This document shows, piece by piece, positions 46,182-55,471 of a DNA stretch of 64,000 nt. The notes beneath the pieces were generated by a model. It did not search any database and was not told the DNA's origin. It saw only the letters and a list, made by a program, of their open reading frames with translations. The stretch spans positions 248,001-312,000 of the forward strand of contig SRSL01000003.1 in NCBI GenBank assembly GCA_009735695.1, given 5' to 3'. The stretch's first letter is position 1, and every line of letters starts with the position of its first letter. The position numbers were made by a program, and so were the translations under genes. Origin of the DNA: Christiangramia bathymodioli (GTDB taxonomy: Bacteria; Bacteroidota; Bacteroidia; Flavobacteriales; Flavobacteriaceae).

Positions 46182-46211
46182 CAAAAATAAAGAATTCCAT
46201 TCCATATACAA
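46182..46211 (-). promoter_or_regulatory. ndk promoter
   Basis: On the minus strand a TTG (46209-46211), a 19-base spacer and TATTTTTG (46182-46189) match the full Bacteroidetes promoter (TTG-N19-TAnnTTTG). The -7 element is 23 bases before the ndk ATG. Confidence 0.75.
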
Positions 46212-46376
46212 GGTCTTTCAGCTTTAATCTGTTCAGGCTGAAATTTCAGCGGAAAAATTCAACCAGCTCCTGGCAAGAATTTCAGAAATTATTTCAAGAA
46301 CGCGCCCTTTAAGTTGACAATTTTAAAGGAAGCCCTGCCTCTTAAGTAGTATTAAATTGTATATTTAGCCTCGAAT

Positions 46377-47393
46377 ATGATCGATACCCGAATACTAGAA
46401 ATAACAGCCGAACTGGCTGGAGCAAAGAACATTGTGATAGTCCCCCACAAAGGTCCAGATGGTGATGCCATTGGTGCCAGCCTGGGATTATATCACTTCC
46501 TCAAGGATAAAGGACATTCTCCACAGGTGATCGCACCAAACGATTACCCGCATTTTCTTAAATGGCTCCCCGGAACCGAAGAGGTGCTTATCTATGAGTC
46601 CAATACAGATAAGGCACATGAATATATCAATAAGGCTGAAATCATTTTTACCCTGGATTTTAATCACCTCTCCCGCTGTGGATCCATGCAGGATGCCTTG
46701 CTGGAATCGGAAGCGGTTTTCGTGATGATAGACCATCACCAGGAACCTTCAGATTATGCCGATTACACCTACAGTGACGCAACGATGAGCTCGACCTGCG
46801 AGATGGTATATCGCTTTATCGACAAATTACGTGCGAATAAAAAGATCACTCCGGAAATCGCAACCTGCCTGTATACCGGGATCATGACAGACACCGGTTC
46901 CTTCAGGTTTAGTTCGACTTCCAGCGATACACACAGGACTATTGCCGATCTAATCGACAAGGGAGCTATCAACGACCAGATCCACAATAATGTGTTCGAC
47001 ACCAATTCGCAGGATAAACTGCAGCTACTGGGAACCGCGCTTCAGAATCTGAAGGTTAATCAGGAACTCAAAACGGCCTATATCAGCCTTTCTCAGGAAG
47101 AACTCAATCGCCATAATTTCAAAAAAGGAGACACCGAAGGTTTCGTGAATTACGGGCTTTCTTTAGAAAGCATAATTTTCGCAGTGATATTCATCGAAAA
47201 AGAAAATGAGGATATGGTAAAGATCTCTTTCAGATCTAAAGGAGATTTTGATGTGAACAAATTCGCGAGAGCACACTTCGACGGCGGAGGCCATATAAAT
47301 GCAGCCGGCGGGAAAAGTGATCTGTCTCTGGAAGATACCATCATAAAATTCAATTCCATTATTCCACAATATCGAGAAGAACTAACAAAATGA
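46377..47393 (+). CDS. nrnA: DHH-family phosphoesterase (NrnA-like)
   Basis: Oligoribonuclease / pAp phosphatase type enzyme that removes nanoRNAs and sulfate-pathway pAp. The 338-aa protein has GPDGDAIGASLG (about 25-36), LDFNHLSRCG, the DHH motif in MIDHHQEPSDY (about 119) and the DHHA1 glycine-rich FDGGGHINAAGGKS (about 299-312). Overlaps gldI by four bases, as in other Flavobacteria. Confidence 0.92.
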   Translation: MIDTRILEITAELAGAKNIVIVPHKGPDGDAIGASLGLYHFLKDKGHSPQVIAPNDYPHFLKWLPGTEEVLIYESNTDKAHEYINKAEIIFTLDFNHLSRCGSMQDALLESEAVFVMIDHHQEPSDYADYTYSDATMSSTCEMVYRFIDKLRANKKITPEIATCLYTGIMTDTGSFRFSSTSSDTHRTIADLIDKGAINDQIHNNVFDTNSQDKLQLLGTALQNLKVNQELKTAYISLSQEELNRHNFKKGDTEGFVNYGLSLESIIFAVIFIEKENEDMVKISFRSKGDFDVNKFARAHFDGGGHINAAGGKSDLSLEDTIIKFNSIIPQYREELTK

Positions 47394-47953
47394 GACAATT
47401 AGGAATAATCTGTATCATTCTGGCATTTGCGGCCTGTAAATCTCCGGAAGCCCGCTATCCTGTTTCCCGGAACAGCGGTTCTTATATAGATGAGTCGGTT
47501 GAACTCAACAAGGAAATGATCGCCCAGGAAGAAGATTATATCAAACAGGTAATGGGTGAGAATCCGGATACCGAATACCTGAATTCTGAAAACGGATTCT
47601 GGTATTATTACAATACTAAAAGCACTGATAGCCTGAACACCGAAACACCCGATTTTGGAGATGTAGTGATATTCGACTATTCAATTTCCACCATCGAAGG
47701 TGAACCAATTTATGCCGAAGGTGAAAAACCTCGTCGTGAATATGCCATAGACAAGGAAAAATTGTTCACCGGCCTTAGGCAGGGCTTAAAACTGATGAAA
47801 GAAGGAGAAACGGTTACCTTCCTGTTCCCTTCTCATAAGGCTTTTGGTTATTATGGCGACCAGGACAGAATTGGGAGAAACGCTCCCATTTCAGCAAAAG
47901 TAACCTTACACGAAATAAAAGAAGAACCGAATAACGAAATCAATAATCAATAA
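47390..47953 (+). CDS. gldI: Gliding motility-associated peptidyl-prolyl isomerase GldI
   Basis: A 187-aa lipoprotein (lipobox FAAC, Cys16) with an FKBP-type domain (about 75-185: [44 protein letters not shown]). GldI is needed for gliding and type IX secretion in Flavobacterium, probably by folding exported Gld proteins. Order nrnA-gldI-PPIase is a phylum signature. Its stop overlaps the next start by one base. Confidence 0.92.
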   Translation: MRQLGIICIILAFAACKSPEARYPVSRNSGSYIDESVELNKEMIAQEEDYIKQVMGENPDTEYLNSENGFWYYYNTKSTDSLNTETPDFGDVVIFDYSISTIEGEPIYAEGEKPRREYAIDKEKLFTGLRQGLKLMKEGETVTFLFPSHKAFGYYGDQDRIGRNAPISAKVTLHEIKEEPNNEINNQ

Positions 47954-49074
47954 TGAAAACAAAAAGTATCTTTTTACTACTAAGTATTGCCTTTTCACTT
48001 TTCTCCTGCAACGAGGAATATCCAGAGCTGGAGGATGGAATGTATGCCGAATTCAAGACTTCGATGGGTCCCATCGTAGCCGAACTATATTATGACGAAA
48101 CCCCTCTTACAGTTGCCAGCTTTGTTTCCCTGGCTGAAGGAACCAGCGAGATGGCAGATAGCACCTATCAGGGCAAAAAATATTATGATGGTATCATCTT
48201 TCACAGGGTGATAGACGGTTTTGTGATCCAGGGTGGTGACCCAACCGGCCAGGGGTCTGGCGGACCGGGTTACAAATTCCCTGATGAATTCGTAGACAGC
48301 CTTAGCCATGACGAAAAAGGAATTCTTTCCATGGCAAATGCAGGACCTGGCACCAACGGAAGTCAGTTTTTCATCACGCTGGATGCGGTACCTCAGCTGG
48401 ACGGAAGACATACTGTCTTCGGAAAAGTGGTTAAGGGACTGGATGTGGTAGACGCTATTGGAAAGGTAGAAACCGGACCGCAGGACAGACCAGTTGAAGA
48501 GGTTAAGATCAACGAACTGAATATTATCCGAAAAGGAAAAGAAGCTAAGAATTTCAAGGCTCCTGAAGTTTTTGAGAGCGAACTTGCCGCGATGGAGGCT
48601 GAAAAAGAAGCCGAAGAGAAGAAAAGAGCGGAAGCCAAAGCAGAATTAGCTGAAGAATTCAACGAGATAGAAGAAAAAGCCGATTCACTTGATAGCGGAC
48701 TAAAGATCTATTTCGAAAAAGAAGGCGAAGGTGAAGAGCCTAAAAACGGCCAGAAAGTAATGGTGCTTTATGAAGGTTATTTCGAAGATGGAACTGTTTT
48801 CGATACCAATAGAAAAGAAGTAGCCCAGCAGGCCGGAATATATGATCACAGAAGGGAATCTCAGGGAGGATACAATCCAATGCCAATGCAATATGGACCA
48901 GATGCTCCTATGATCCCTGGATTTAAGGAAGGAATGCAGCAGATGCAGGTTGGCGACCAGGCCGTGATCTTTATCCCAAGTCATCTTGGATATGGTGAAA
49001 GAGGTGCAGGAGGCGTAATTCCACCAAATACCGATTTGATCTTTCGTATCGAGATCACCGATATGGCCCAGTAA
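47953..49074 (+). CDS. Cyclophilin-FKBP fusion peptidyl-prolyl isomerase lipoprotein
   Basis: A 373-aa lipoprotein (lipobox LFSC, Cys19) with two isomerase domains in one chain. The cyclophilin-type domain is at about 25-195 ([46 protein letters not shown]). A charged [20 protein letters not shown]-like coiled linker (about 215-240) follows. The FKBP domain (about 255-373) has [20 protein letters not shown] and [19 protein letters not shown]. It should act on periplasmic or outer-membrane proteins together with GldI next door. Confidence 0.93.
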   Translation: MKTKSIFLLLSIAFSLFSCNEEYPELEDGMYAEFKTSMGPIVAELYYDETPLTVASFVSLAEGTSEMADSTYQGKKYYDGIIFHRVIDGFVIQGGDPTGQGSGGPGYKFPDEFVDSLSHDEKGILSMANAGPGTNGSQFFITLDAVPQLDGRHTVFGKVVKGLDVVDAIGKVETGPQDRPVEEVKINELNIIRKGKEAKNFKAPEVFESELAAMEAEKEAEEKKRAEAKAELAEEFNEIEEKADSLDSGLKIYFEKEGEGEEPKNGQKVMVLYEGYFEDGTVFDTNRKEVAQQAGIYDHRRESQGGYNPMPMQYGPDAPMIPGFKEGMQQMQVGDQAVIFIPSHLGYGERGAGGVIPPNTDLIFRIEITDMAQ

Positions 49075-49092
49075 CAATCAAGAAGTTTGAAC

Positions 49093-49130
49093 AAAAAAAA
49101 TGCCCCGCGAAATCGCGGGGCATTTTTTTT
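49093..49130. terminator. Strong bidirectional terminator
   Basis: TGCCCCGCGA/TCGCGGGGCA stem with eight A and eight T residues on its flanks, between the convergent isomerase and pepD genes. Confidence 0.95.
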
Positions 49131-49151
49131 GTTCATTTATAGACATCCCTG

Positions 49152-50612
49152 TTAATTCTCAGGAATGTTCTTTAAAACCTGAAGGAAGAATTTCCAGTAT
49201 TTCTGAGCCGATTTAATGCTGGCTCTTTCATCTGGCGAATGCGCTCCCCTGATAGTTGGTCCAAAAGAGATCATATCCATTCCCGGATAATGACTCCCTA
49301 TGATCCCGCATTCCAGTCCGGCATGGCAGGCCGCGATATGCGCTTTTTCTCCATGCAATTGCTGGTAGATCTCATCCAGGGTCTTCAGGATAGCTGAGTC
49401 GCTATTCGGTGCCCAGCCAGGATATTCTCCGGAAAGTTTCACTTCAAATCCGGCCAGTTCGAATACCGATCTTAGTGAATTCGCCAGGTCATTCTTACTG
49501 GATTCTACTGAACTTCTTGTTAAACACTTTATATGCACCTGCCCTTCCTTAAGGCTAACGCTCGCGATGTTATTGGATGCCTCCACCAGGCCTTCGATCT
49601 CCGGACTCATACGGTAAACCCCGTTATGTGCACCGGCTAATGCTAAAAGCACTTTCCTTTGCGATTCCAGCTCCATAATACTGTTACGGCTGGTAATTTT
49701 CTGAAGGTCAATATTTAAATTTGGCTCCAGGGATGAATATTCAGTTTTGATCTCCTTAACCCTGGATTCGAATTCTTTCTTAAAACTTTCCTCTTCAGTT
49801 TCGGGAAGAGCGATCACCGCCTCACTTTCTCGCGGGATCGCATTTCGCAAGCCGCCACCATTTATCTCTGAGATCCTTAGTTTAAAATCTTCAGCAGTAT
49901 CAAGCAGCAATCGGTTCATGATCTTATTGGCATTTCCAAGACCCTTAATGATATCCATTCCTGAATGTCCACCCATCAGGCCCTTTACTTTTACTGAATA
50001 GGATCTGTAGCTTTCAGGAAAGTTCTCCTCATCATAAGTCCTGGTTGCCGTGATATCTACTCCACCAGCACAACCAATCCCAATTTCATCGTCCTCTTCG
50101 GTATCCAGGTTTAGAAGAATTTCGCCTTCCAGTAATTCGGGATCCAGGCCTTTGGCCCCGGTCATCCCGGTTTCTTCATCTATCGTGAATAAAGCTTCGA
50201 TGGCAGGATGTTCGATATCATCGCTTTCCAGCACAGCCATCATGGTGGCAACTCCAAGTCCGTTATCGGCTCCCAGCGTGGTTCCCCTGGCTCTTACCCA
50301 GTCGCCATCTACATACATATCAATACCCTGGCTTTCGAAATCGAAATCGGTATCATTATTCTTCTGGTGCACCATATCAAGGTGGGCCTGCAAAACGATC
50401 TTCTTCCGGTTTTCCATGCCTTTGGTCGCTGGCTTTTTGATCACCACGTTACCAACTTCGTCCACCTGGGTTTCAAGGCCCAGCTTATTTCCAAAGTTCT
50501 TAATGAATTCTATTACCCATTCTTCCTTTTTCGAAGGTCTTGGCACCGCGTTTAGATCGGCGAATTTATTCCACAAAACTTTGGGCTCTAATGCCCTTAT
50601 TTCTTCATTCAT
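49152..50612 (-). CDS. pepD: Aminoacyl-histidine dipeptidase (M20 family)
   Basis: Cytosolic dizinc peptidase that cleaves Xaa-His and other dipeptides. Motifs: VLQAHLDMVHQ (His, about 81), TLGADNGLGVATMMAV (Asp), TIDEETGMTGAKGLD (Glu-Glu, about 140) and the C-terminal CHAGLECGIIGSHYPGMDMISFGP (residues 447-470) with later His in RGAHSPDE. I start at ATG 50612 (MNEEIRALEPK); the GTG at 50636 lies inside the promoter -7 element. 486 aa is the normal length. Confidence 0.94.
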   Translation of the reverse strand: MNEEIRALEPKVLWNKFADLNAVPRPSKKEEWVIEFIKNFGNKLGLETQVDEVGNVVIKKPATKGMENRKKIVLQAHLDMVHQKNNDTDFDFESQGIDMYVDGDWVRARGTTLGADNGLGVATMMAVLESDDIEHPAIEALFTIDEETGMTGAKGLDPELLEGEILLNLDTEEDDEIGIGCAGGVDITATRTYDEENFPESYRSYSVKVKGLMGGHSGMDIIKGLGNANKIMNRLLLDTAEDFKLRISEINGGGLRNAIPRESEAVIALPETEEESFKKEFESRVKEIKTEYSSLEPNLNIDLQKITSRNSIMELESQRKVLLALAGAHNGVYRMSPEIEGLVEASNNIASVSLKEGQVHIKCLTRSSVESSKNDLANSLRSVFELAGFEVKLSGEYPGWAPNSDSAILKTLDEIYQQLHGEKAHIAACHAGLECGIIGSHYPGMDMISFGPTIRGAHSPDERASIKSAQKYWKFFLQVLKNIPEN

Positions 50613-50635
50613 TCTTCTTATTTTTGGTATCTTCA

Positions 50636-50643
50636 CAAAGGTA
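50636..50643 (-). promoter_or_regulatory. pepD promoter -7 element
   Basis: TACCTTTG on the minus strand matches TAnnTTTG, 23 bases before the ATG at 50612, and supports that start. Confidence 0.55.
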
Positions 50644-50698
50644 TTTTATTTGCCCGATATCTAAAATTCAAGACTCTATTTATTCAATTTCCCCATTT

Positions 50699-51772
50699 GT
50701 GAAAAGAAAATTCACCTGGCTTCTTGCAATATTTCTACCTGTTCAGATCATTGGTATCAATATTCTGAAGGGATTCCCTGAATTTGTAGAAGAATATTAT
50801 TCGCTTGGCATCTATCCCTATATTTCACGTACGATGAGATGGGTGCTGGGTTTTATTCCATTTTCCCTGGGTGATCTTCTCTATGCCGCTTTTGTAGTTC
50901 TATTGATCTTATGGATCGCAAGGCGCTTCCAACAGCGATTCAGAAGCCCAAAGATCTGGATTCCAGATGCGCTGGCCACTTTATCTGTCATTTATTTCTG
51001 TTTTCATCTTTTCTGGGGCTTTAATTATTACCGACTTCCTCTTCATAAAAGCCTGGAGATCGAAAATGATTATACCACGGAAAAGCTCCTGGAGCTTACG
51101 GATGTGCTTATCAAACGTTCAAATGAATTACACTCTGAACTGGCTGAAAACGATACGGTAAAAGTTGATTATCATTTCACTAAGAATCAATTGTTCCGGC
51201 AGACCCTGAAGGGATATGATCATCTGAAAAAGGATTTTCCCGAACTGCAATACCAGGGCGAGGCGCTTAAACGCTCTCTTTACAGTTTACCGCTTACCTA
51301 TATGGGTTTCAACGGCTATCTGAATCCGCTCACCAACGAAGCACAGGTAAACACCATAATTTTGCCTTATAAGATCGCCACCACGGCCAGTCACGAAGTG
51401 GGCCACCAACTGGGATTCGCCAAGGAAAATGAAGCGAATTTCATCGCCTGCCTGGCCACCATGAACCATCCTGATCCTTATTTCAGGTATTCCGGATTTA
51501 CATTTGCCCTTGGTTATTGTTTAAACGAAATCTACCGGCGAGAACCTGAAAAGGTCAAGCAAATGACGGCTAAAATGAATCCCGGGATACTGAAGAATTA
51601 CCGGGAAGTCGATGAATTCTGGAGAAGACATACCAATCCTCTGGAACCGATTTTCCAGGCTACCTATAACCGGTATCTGATCGCGAATAACCAGAGCGAC
51701 GGGATGAAAAGCTATAGCTATGTGGTCGCCTTGCTTGTTAATTATTTTGACGATAACCGAAATGCTCTCTAA
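50699..51772 (+). CDS. DUF3810 zinc-protease-like membrane protein
   Basis: A membrane protein with three N-terminal helices (about 4-110 from this start) and a soluble domain. It contains ASHEVGHQLGFAKENEANF, an HExxH motif with a second Glu, typical of metalloproteases; the family (DUF3810) is otherwise uncharacterised. The GTG at 50699 (giving VKRKFTWLLAIFLP) is chosen because a longer frame from 50540 would run through pepD and its promoter. Transcribed divergently from pepD. Confidence 0.83.
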   Translation: MKRKFTWLLAIFLPVQIIGINILKGFPEFVEEYYSLGIYPYISRTMRWVLGFIPFSLGDLLYAAFVVLLILWIARRFQQRFRSPKIWIPDALATLSVIYFCFHLFWGFNYYRLPLHKSLEIENDYTTEKLLELTDVLIKRSNELHSELAENDTVKVDYHFTKNQLFRQTLKGYDHLKKDFPELQYQGEALKRSLYSLPLTYMGFNGYLNPLTNEAQVNTIILPYKIATTASHEVGHQLGFAKENEANFIACLATMNHPDPYFRYSGFTFALGYCLNEIYRREPEKVKQMTAKMNPGILKNYREVDEFWRRHTNPLEPIFQATYNRYLIANNQSDGMKSYSYVVALLVNYFDDNRNAL

Positions 51773-51855
51773 GGTTAGCCACCTTATCCGGAGTTTAGTA
51801 ATGTAAGACCTATAATTTACGGAAGACATTATCAGCACATGGTATAAAATGGGCT

Positions 51856-51863
51856 TATTTTTG
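51856..51863 (+). promoter_or_regulatory. Promoter -7 element before the amidohydrolase-like gene
   Basis: TATTTTTG matches TAnnTTTG, 69 bases before the ATG at 51933. The -33 element is not clear. Confidence 0.4.
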
Positions 51864-51932
51864 TTAGGTTTAGATTACAGCCTTTTAATGTGCGGGAAAA
51901 TCGTAAATAACATTCCCTGAAAAATAATCGAA

Positions 51933-53147
51933 ATGCGACTAATTTATAAGCAAATTCTTCTGGTACTAATAATCCTGCCGGTTATTAGTACAGCCCAGCA
52001 AACACCGGTTTCCAAAAAAACCGATGCGGTAACAATTGTTGGTGCAACGGCTCATTTAGGCAATGGAGAATGTATCGAAAACAGCCTTATAATATTTGAA
52101 GATGGAAAACTGACCCAGGTAAGGGATGCGAATACGAAAATGCAATACCGCGGAAAAATTATCCAGGCTAAAGGAAAACATGTATATCCTGGATTTATCG
52201 CTGCAAATGTTCCTTTGGGCCAAATTGTGGATTCGATAGACCCCAGTAAAATTGATGGTAAAGTGCTGAAATCTATCATCTCGCAAGGATTTTTGTTAGG
52301 TCAGATCGTTCCGGAAGGTAAGCTTGTTTTTTCCACTATTGTTAAATTCAATCCTTTGAAACGGGATGACCTGGTAAATAAAGAAATGAATGCGCTACAT
52401 ATTACCTGGCCTAAAAGAGGCGAAGATCCAGATCCAAAAAATAAGCAGTATCAAGAAGACCTTAAAAAACTGGCCATTTTCCTAAAGGAAGCCAGAATGA
52501 ACCGGGTAGAAAAAAAGGAACATATCAATCTGGATTATCAGGATATGGAACAGGTGTTTAGCGATGAGCAGAAAGTGTTTGTATATGTGAATGGCGAAAA
52601 GGAGATTCGGGATGCTATCCAGTTTAAAAAAGACCATAAAATAAAGGAAATGGTGATCGTGGGTGGTAATCAGGCAAATAATGTGGCTTCGGAATTAGCT
52701 AAAAATGAGATCCCTGTTTTACTCAATTATTATAATAGTACTCTAAACTCCAGAGGTTCAGATAATGTATTCGATCTGGCCAAAACCTTAGATAACCAAG
52801 GAGTGCTTGTTGGCCTTTCAAACAGAATACAAATGGATTGTTCAGATCTCAAAAACCTGCCTTTTTATACTGAAACATCCGCTCCTGGCCTTGATAAGGA
52901 AGAAATCTTGAAAATGACCACTTTTAATACCGCCAGGATCATGGGAATTGACGAAAATTACGGAAGCCTGGAAAAAGGCAAGTCGGCGACGCTTTTTATT
53001 TCGGAAGGTGACGCATTCGAAATAAAAACGAACAACATTTCCCACGCCTGGATTGACGGAAGGGAGATCCGTATGGAAACGCATCAAACCAAGCTTGGAA
53101 ATCGCAATTTTAAAAAATATAAGGATGAGGAGAAGAATAAGGAATAG
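51933..53147 (+). CDS. Exported amidohydrolase-like protein lacking the metal site
   Basis: A 404-aa secreted protein (signal 1-22, ending STAQ) with the amidohydrolase/imidazolonepropionase-like frame. The composite beta-sandwich start (VTIVGATAHLGNGECIENSL), KHVYPGFIAANVPLG where active members have GFIDxHxH, and the end MGIDENYGSLEKGKSATLFI are present. The HxH metal pair is replaced by AANVP, and other metal His or Asp residues are not evident, so it is probably not a hydrolase. Similar metal-free paralogues occur in Bacteroidetes beside active ones; here no active partner is adjacent. Role unknown. Confidence 0.8.
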   Translation: MRLIYKQILLVLIILPVISTAQQTPVSKKTDAVTIVGATAHLGNGECIENSLIIFEDGKLTQVRDANTKMQYRGKIIQAKGKHVYPGFIAANVPLGQIVDSIDPSKIDGKVLKSIISQGFLLGQIVPEGKLVFSTIVKFNPLKRDDLVNKEMNALHITWPKRGEDPDPKNKQYQEDLKKLAIFLKEARMNRVEKKEHINLDYQDMEQVFSDEQKVFVYVNGEKEIRDAIQFKKDHKIKEMVIVGGNQANNVASELAKNEIPVLLNYYNSTLNSRGSDNVFDLAKTLDNQGVLVGLSNRIQMDCSDLKNLPFYTETSAPGLDKEEILKMTTFNTARIMGIDENYGSLEKGKSATLFISEGDAFEIKTNNISHAWIDGREIRMETHQTKLGNRNFKKYKDEEKNKE

Positions 53148-53159
53148 AGGCCGGGCGTG

Positions 53160-53320
53160 GTTATAAGCCTTTGGCTCCGCTCAGGCCGACCTTGGATGGA
53201 AAAATGAAAGGTTTCTTTTATCGATAGCCTTTGACTCCGCTCAGGCAGACATTTGGAAGAAGAAAGAAATTTCGGTTCTCATCGATAGCCTTCGGCACCG
53301 CTCAGGCTGACATTTATACC
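53160..53320. repeat. Three 60-bp tandem repeats
   Basis: AGCCTTTGGCTCCGCTCAGG-type cores recur near 53166, 53226 and 53287, followed by a GACxTTTGGAA-like tract. Spacing is 60-61 bp. The core CTCCGCTCAGG is shared with the repeats at 45.03 kb. Confidence 0.82.
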
Positions 53321-53378
53321 TCAATTTGCTTTTAAACTGAACTTTTTTAATGCCTAATAAGTCCGTATTTTAGCAGCC

Positions 53379-54185
53379 ATGCTTAAAAAGATCACGAGTC
53401 CCCAAAACAAGGAAATAAAAAGATTGCTGCAGTTACAGGATAAGTCCAGGAACCGCAGGAAAGAAGGGGTTTTTATTGTTGAGGGAATTAGGGAAACACA
53501 GCTCGCTCTAAAAGGTGGGTATGAGGCTGTACAATTCTATTTTTGTCCGCAGCTCGTGGATTTCGACGAAGTTGTAGAGCTGGCAAAATCTTCAGAAGAA
53601 ACCAATCCTGAGATCATCGAGATAAGCTTGGAGGTTTATGAGAAGATCGCCTACAGGGTGAGCACCGAAGGAGTGGTCGCTATTTTCAATTCAAGGAAGC
53701 ATGAGCTGGAAGATATCGTCTTCAGGAATGAGAATCCGCTGATCCTGGTAGCTGAAGCTCCTGAAAAACCAGGAAATATCGGCGCTCTATTAAGAACAGC
53801 CGATGCCGCCGCCGTTGATGCGGTGATCATCGCGAATCCAAAAACCGATCTTTATAATCCAAATATCATCCGCAGCAGCGTGGGTTGTGTATTCACCAAC
53901 CAGATCGCAACCGGAAGCACCTCAGAGATCATCGATTTTCTAAAGGAAAAGAAGGTGAATATATATGCAGCAGCTTTACAATCCTCAAAAATATATCATG
54001 AGGTCGACTTCAGGCCTGCTTCTGCTATCGTGGTAGGCACCGAGGCGACCGGCCTTAGCGACGAATGGCTTGAAAATTCCACTCAGAACATCATCATTCC
54101 CATGCAGGGTGCGATCGATTCGATGAACGTTTCAGTAGCTGCCGGGATCCTGATCTTTGAAGCCAGCAGGCAGCGTTCCATTTAA
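53379..54185 (+). CDS. SpoU/TrmH-family RNA 2'-O-methyltransferase
   Basis: A 268-aa SPOUT enzyme: an N-terminal substrate-binding part (1-100), then the trefoil-knot domain with VAEAPEKPGNIGALLRTADA (about 125-144), VVGTEATGLSDEW (about 212-224) and IIIPMQGAIDSMNVSVAAGI (about 232-251), the three SPOUT motifs that bind SAM. The target base in rRNA or tRNA is not predictable from the sequence. Confidence 0.9.
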   Translation: MLKKITSPQNKEIKRLLQLQDKSRNRRKEGVFIVEGIRETQLALKGGYEAVQFYFCPQLVDFDEVVELAKSSEETNPEIIEISLEVYEKIAYRVSTEGVVAIFNSRKHELEDIVFRNENPLILVAEAPEKPGNIGALLRTADAAAVDAVIIANPKTDLYNPNIIRSSVGCVFTNQIATGSTSEIIDFLKEKKVNIYAAALQSSKIYHEVDFRPASAIVVGTEATGLSDEWLENSTQNIIIPMQGAIDSMNVSVAAGILIFEASRQRSI

Positions 54186-54197
54186 AAAATTTAAAAT

Positions 54198-55436
54198 TTG
54201 ACACCAGAAACTTTATTCTATATAATAATCGGTATTATCATCATCGATTTTGTGATCGACAAGATCCTGGACTGGTTAAATGCCAGACATTTTAACGATC
54301 CAATTCCCCAGGAACTTTCCGATGTTTATGATCAGGAAGAATATGAACGTTCTCAGGCATACAAAAAAGAGCGTTTTAAATTCGGGATGATCACTTCCAC
54401 ATTTTCGGTTTTGCTTACCCTGGGATTCATCATTTTTGACGGTTTTGCCTGGGTGGATGGAATCGCAAGAAGCATCAGTGATAATTCAATTTTGATCGCG
54501 CTTATCTTTTTTGGGATCATCATGCTAGGAAGCGATATTTTAATGACCCCTTTTTCCTGGTATAGCACGTTTGTGATCGAGGAAAAATACGGATTCAATA
54601 AAACAACGAAAGGCACCTTTATTCTTGATAAGATCAAAGGCCTGGCAATGACTGCGCTCATTGGTGGAGGCATCCTGGCCCTGATCGTCTGGTTCTACCA
54701 GTTCGCTGGCGATGATTTCTGGTGGTACGCCTGGATCCTCATTGCCGCATTTAGCCTGTTCATGAATATGTTCTACGCGAAACTCATTGTTCCGCTTTTC
54801 AATAAACAAACTCCGCTGGAAAATGGCTCGTTAAGAGATAAAATTGAGGGGTATGCTAACAGTGTTGGTTTTAAACTGGATAATATTTTCGTAATCGACG
54901 GTTCGAAGCGGAGTACCAAGGCGAATGCTTATTTTTCAGGCTTCGGAAGCGAAAAACGAATCACCCTTTACGATACGCTTATCAACGATTTGGAAGAGGA
55001 AGAGATCGTTGCGGTGCTCGCGCATGAGGTAGGGCATTACAAAAAGAATCATATCATCATCAACCTGATCGCGTCGGTGGTCACGACAGGTTTTACTCTT
55101 TGGCTGCTTTCGCTATTCGTTGGTAACCCGGTGCTTTCCGAAGCGCTTGGTGTAGAACAGCCAAGTTTTCATATAGGACTGGTTGCATTCGGAATTCTGT
55201 ACAGTCCAATTTCAGAAATTACCGGCTTGATCATGAATTTCATCTCCCGTAAATTTGAATACCAGGCCGATAATTTTGCTGGTTCGACTTATGACGCCGA
55301 TTCACTGATCTCAAGTCTGAAGAAGCTTTCACGGAACACGCTTAGCAACCTAACCCCGCATAAAGCCTATATTTTCGTTCATTATTCGCACCCCAGCCTG
55401 CTGCAAAGATATCGCAACCTGAAGACCAGTTTTTAG
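54198..55436 (+). CDS. M48 Ste24/CAAX-type membrane metalloprotease
   Basis: A 412-aa polytopic zinc protease, TTG start. Seven or so membrane helices and the motif VLAHEVGHYKKNH (about 273-285) with the third ligand in FEYQADNFA (about 353). NAYFSGFGSEKRITLYDTL precedes it, as in Ste24/HtpX enzymes. Likely handles membrane-protein quality control, since bacteria lack prenylated CAAX substrates. It starts 12 bases after the methyltransferase gene. Confidence 0.92.
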   Translation: MTPETLFYIIIGIIIIDFVIDKILDWLNARHFNDPIPQELSDVYDQEEYERSQAYKKERFKFGMITSTFSVLLTLGFIIFDGFAWVDGIARSISDNSILIALIFFGIIMLGSDILMTPFSWYSTFVIEEKYGFNKTTKGTFILDKIKGLAMTALIGGGILALIVWFYQFAGDDFWWYAWILIAAFSLFMNMFYAKLIVPLFNKQTPLENGSLRDKIEGYANSVGFKLDNIFVIDGSKRSTKANAYFSGFGSEKRITLYDTLINDLEEEEIVAVLAHEVGHYKKNHIIINLIASVVTTGFTLWLLSLFVGNPVLSEALGVEQPSFHIGLVAFGILYSPISEITGLIMNFISRKFEYQADNFAGSTYDADSLISSLKKLSRNTLSNLTPHKAYIFVHYSHPSLLQRYRNLKTSF

Positions 55437-55471
55437 TTGTGTCATTTCCATCTTAATCGTATTTTTAGCCT

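Noticed and set aside
50540-50698. Longer start of the DUF3810 protein
   Set aside because: It would overlap the pepD coding region and its promoter on the other strand; a GTG at 50699 gives a normal membrane start.
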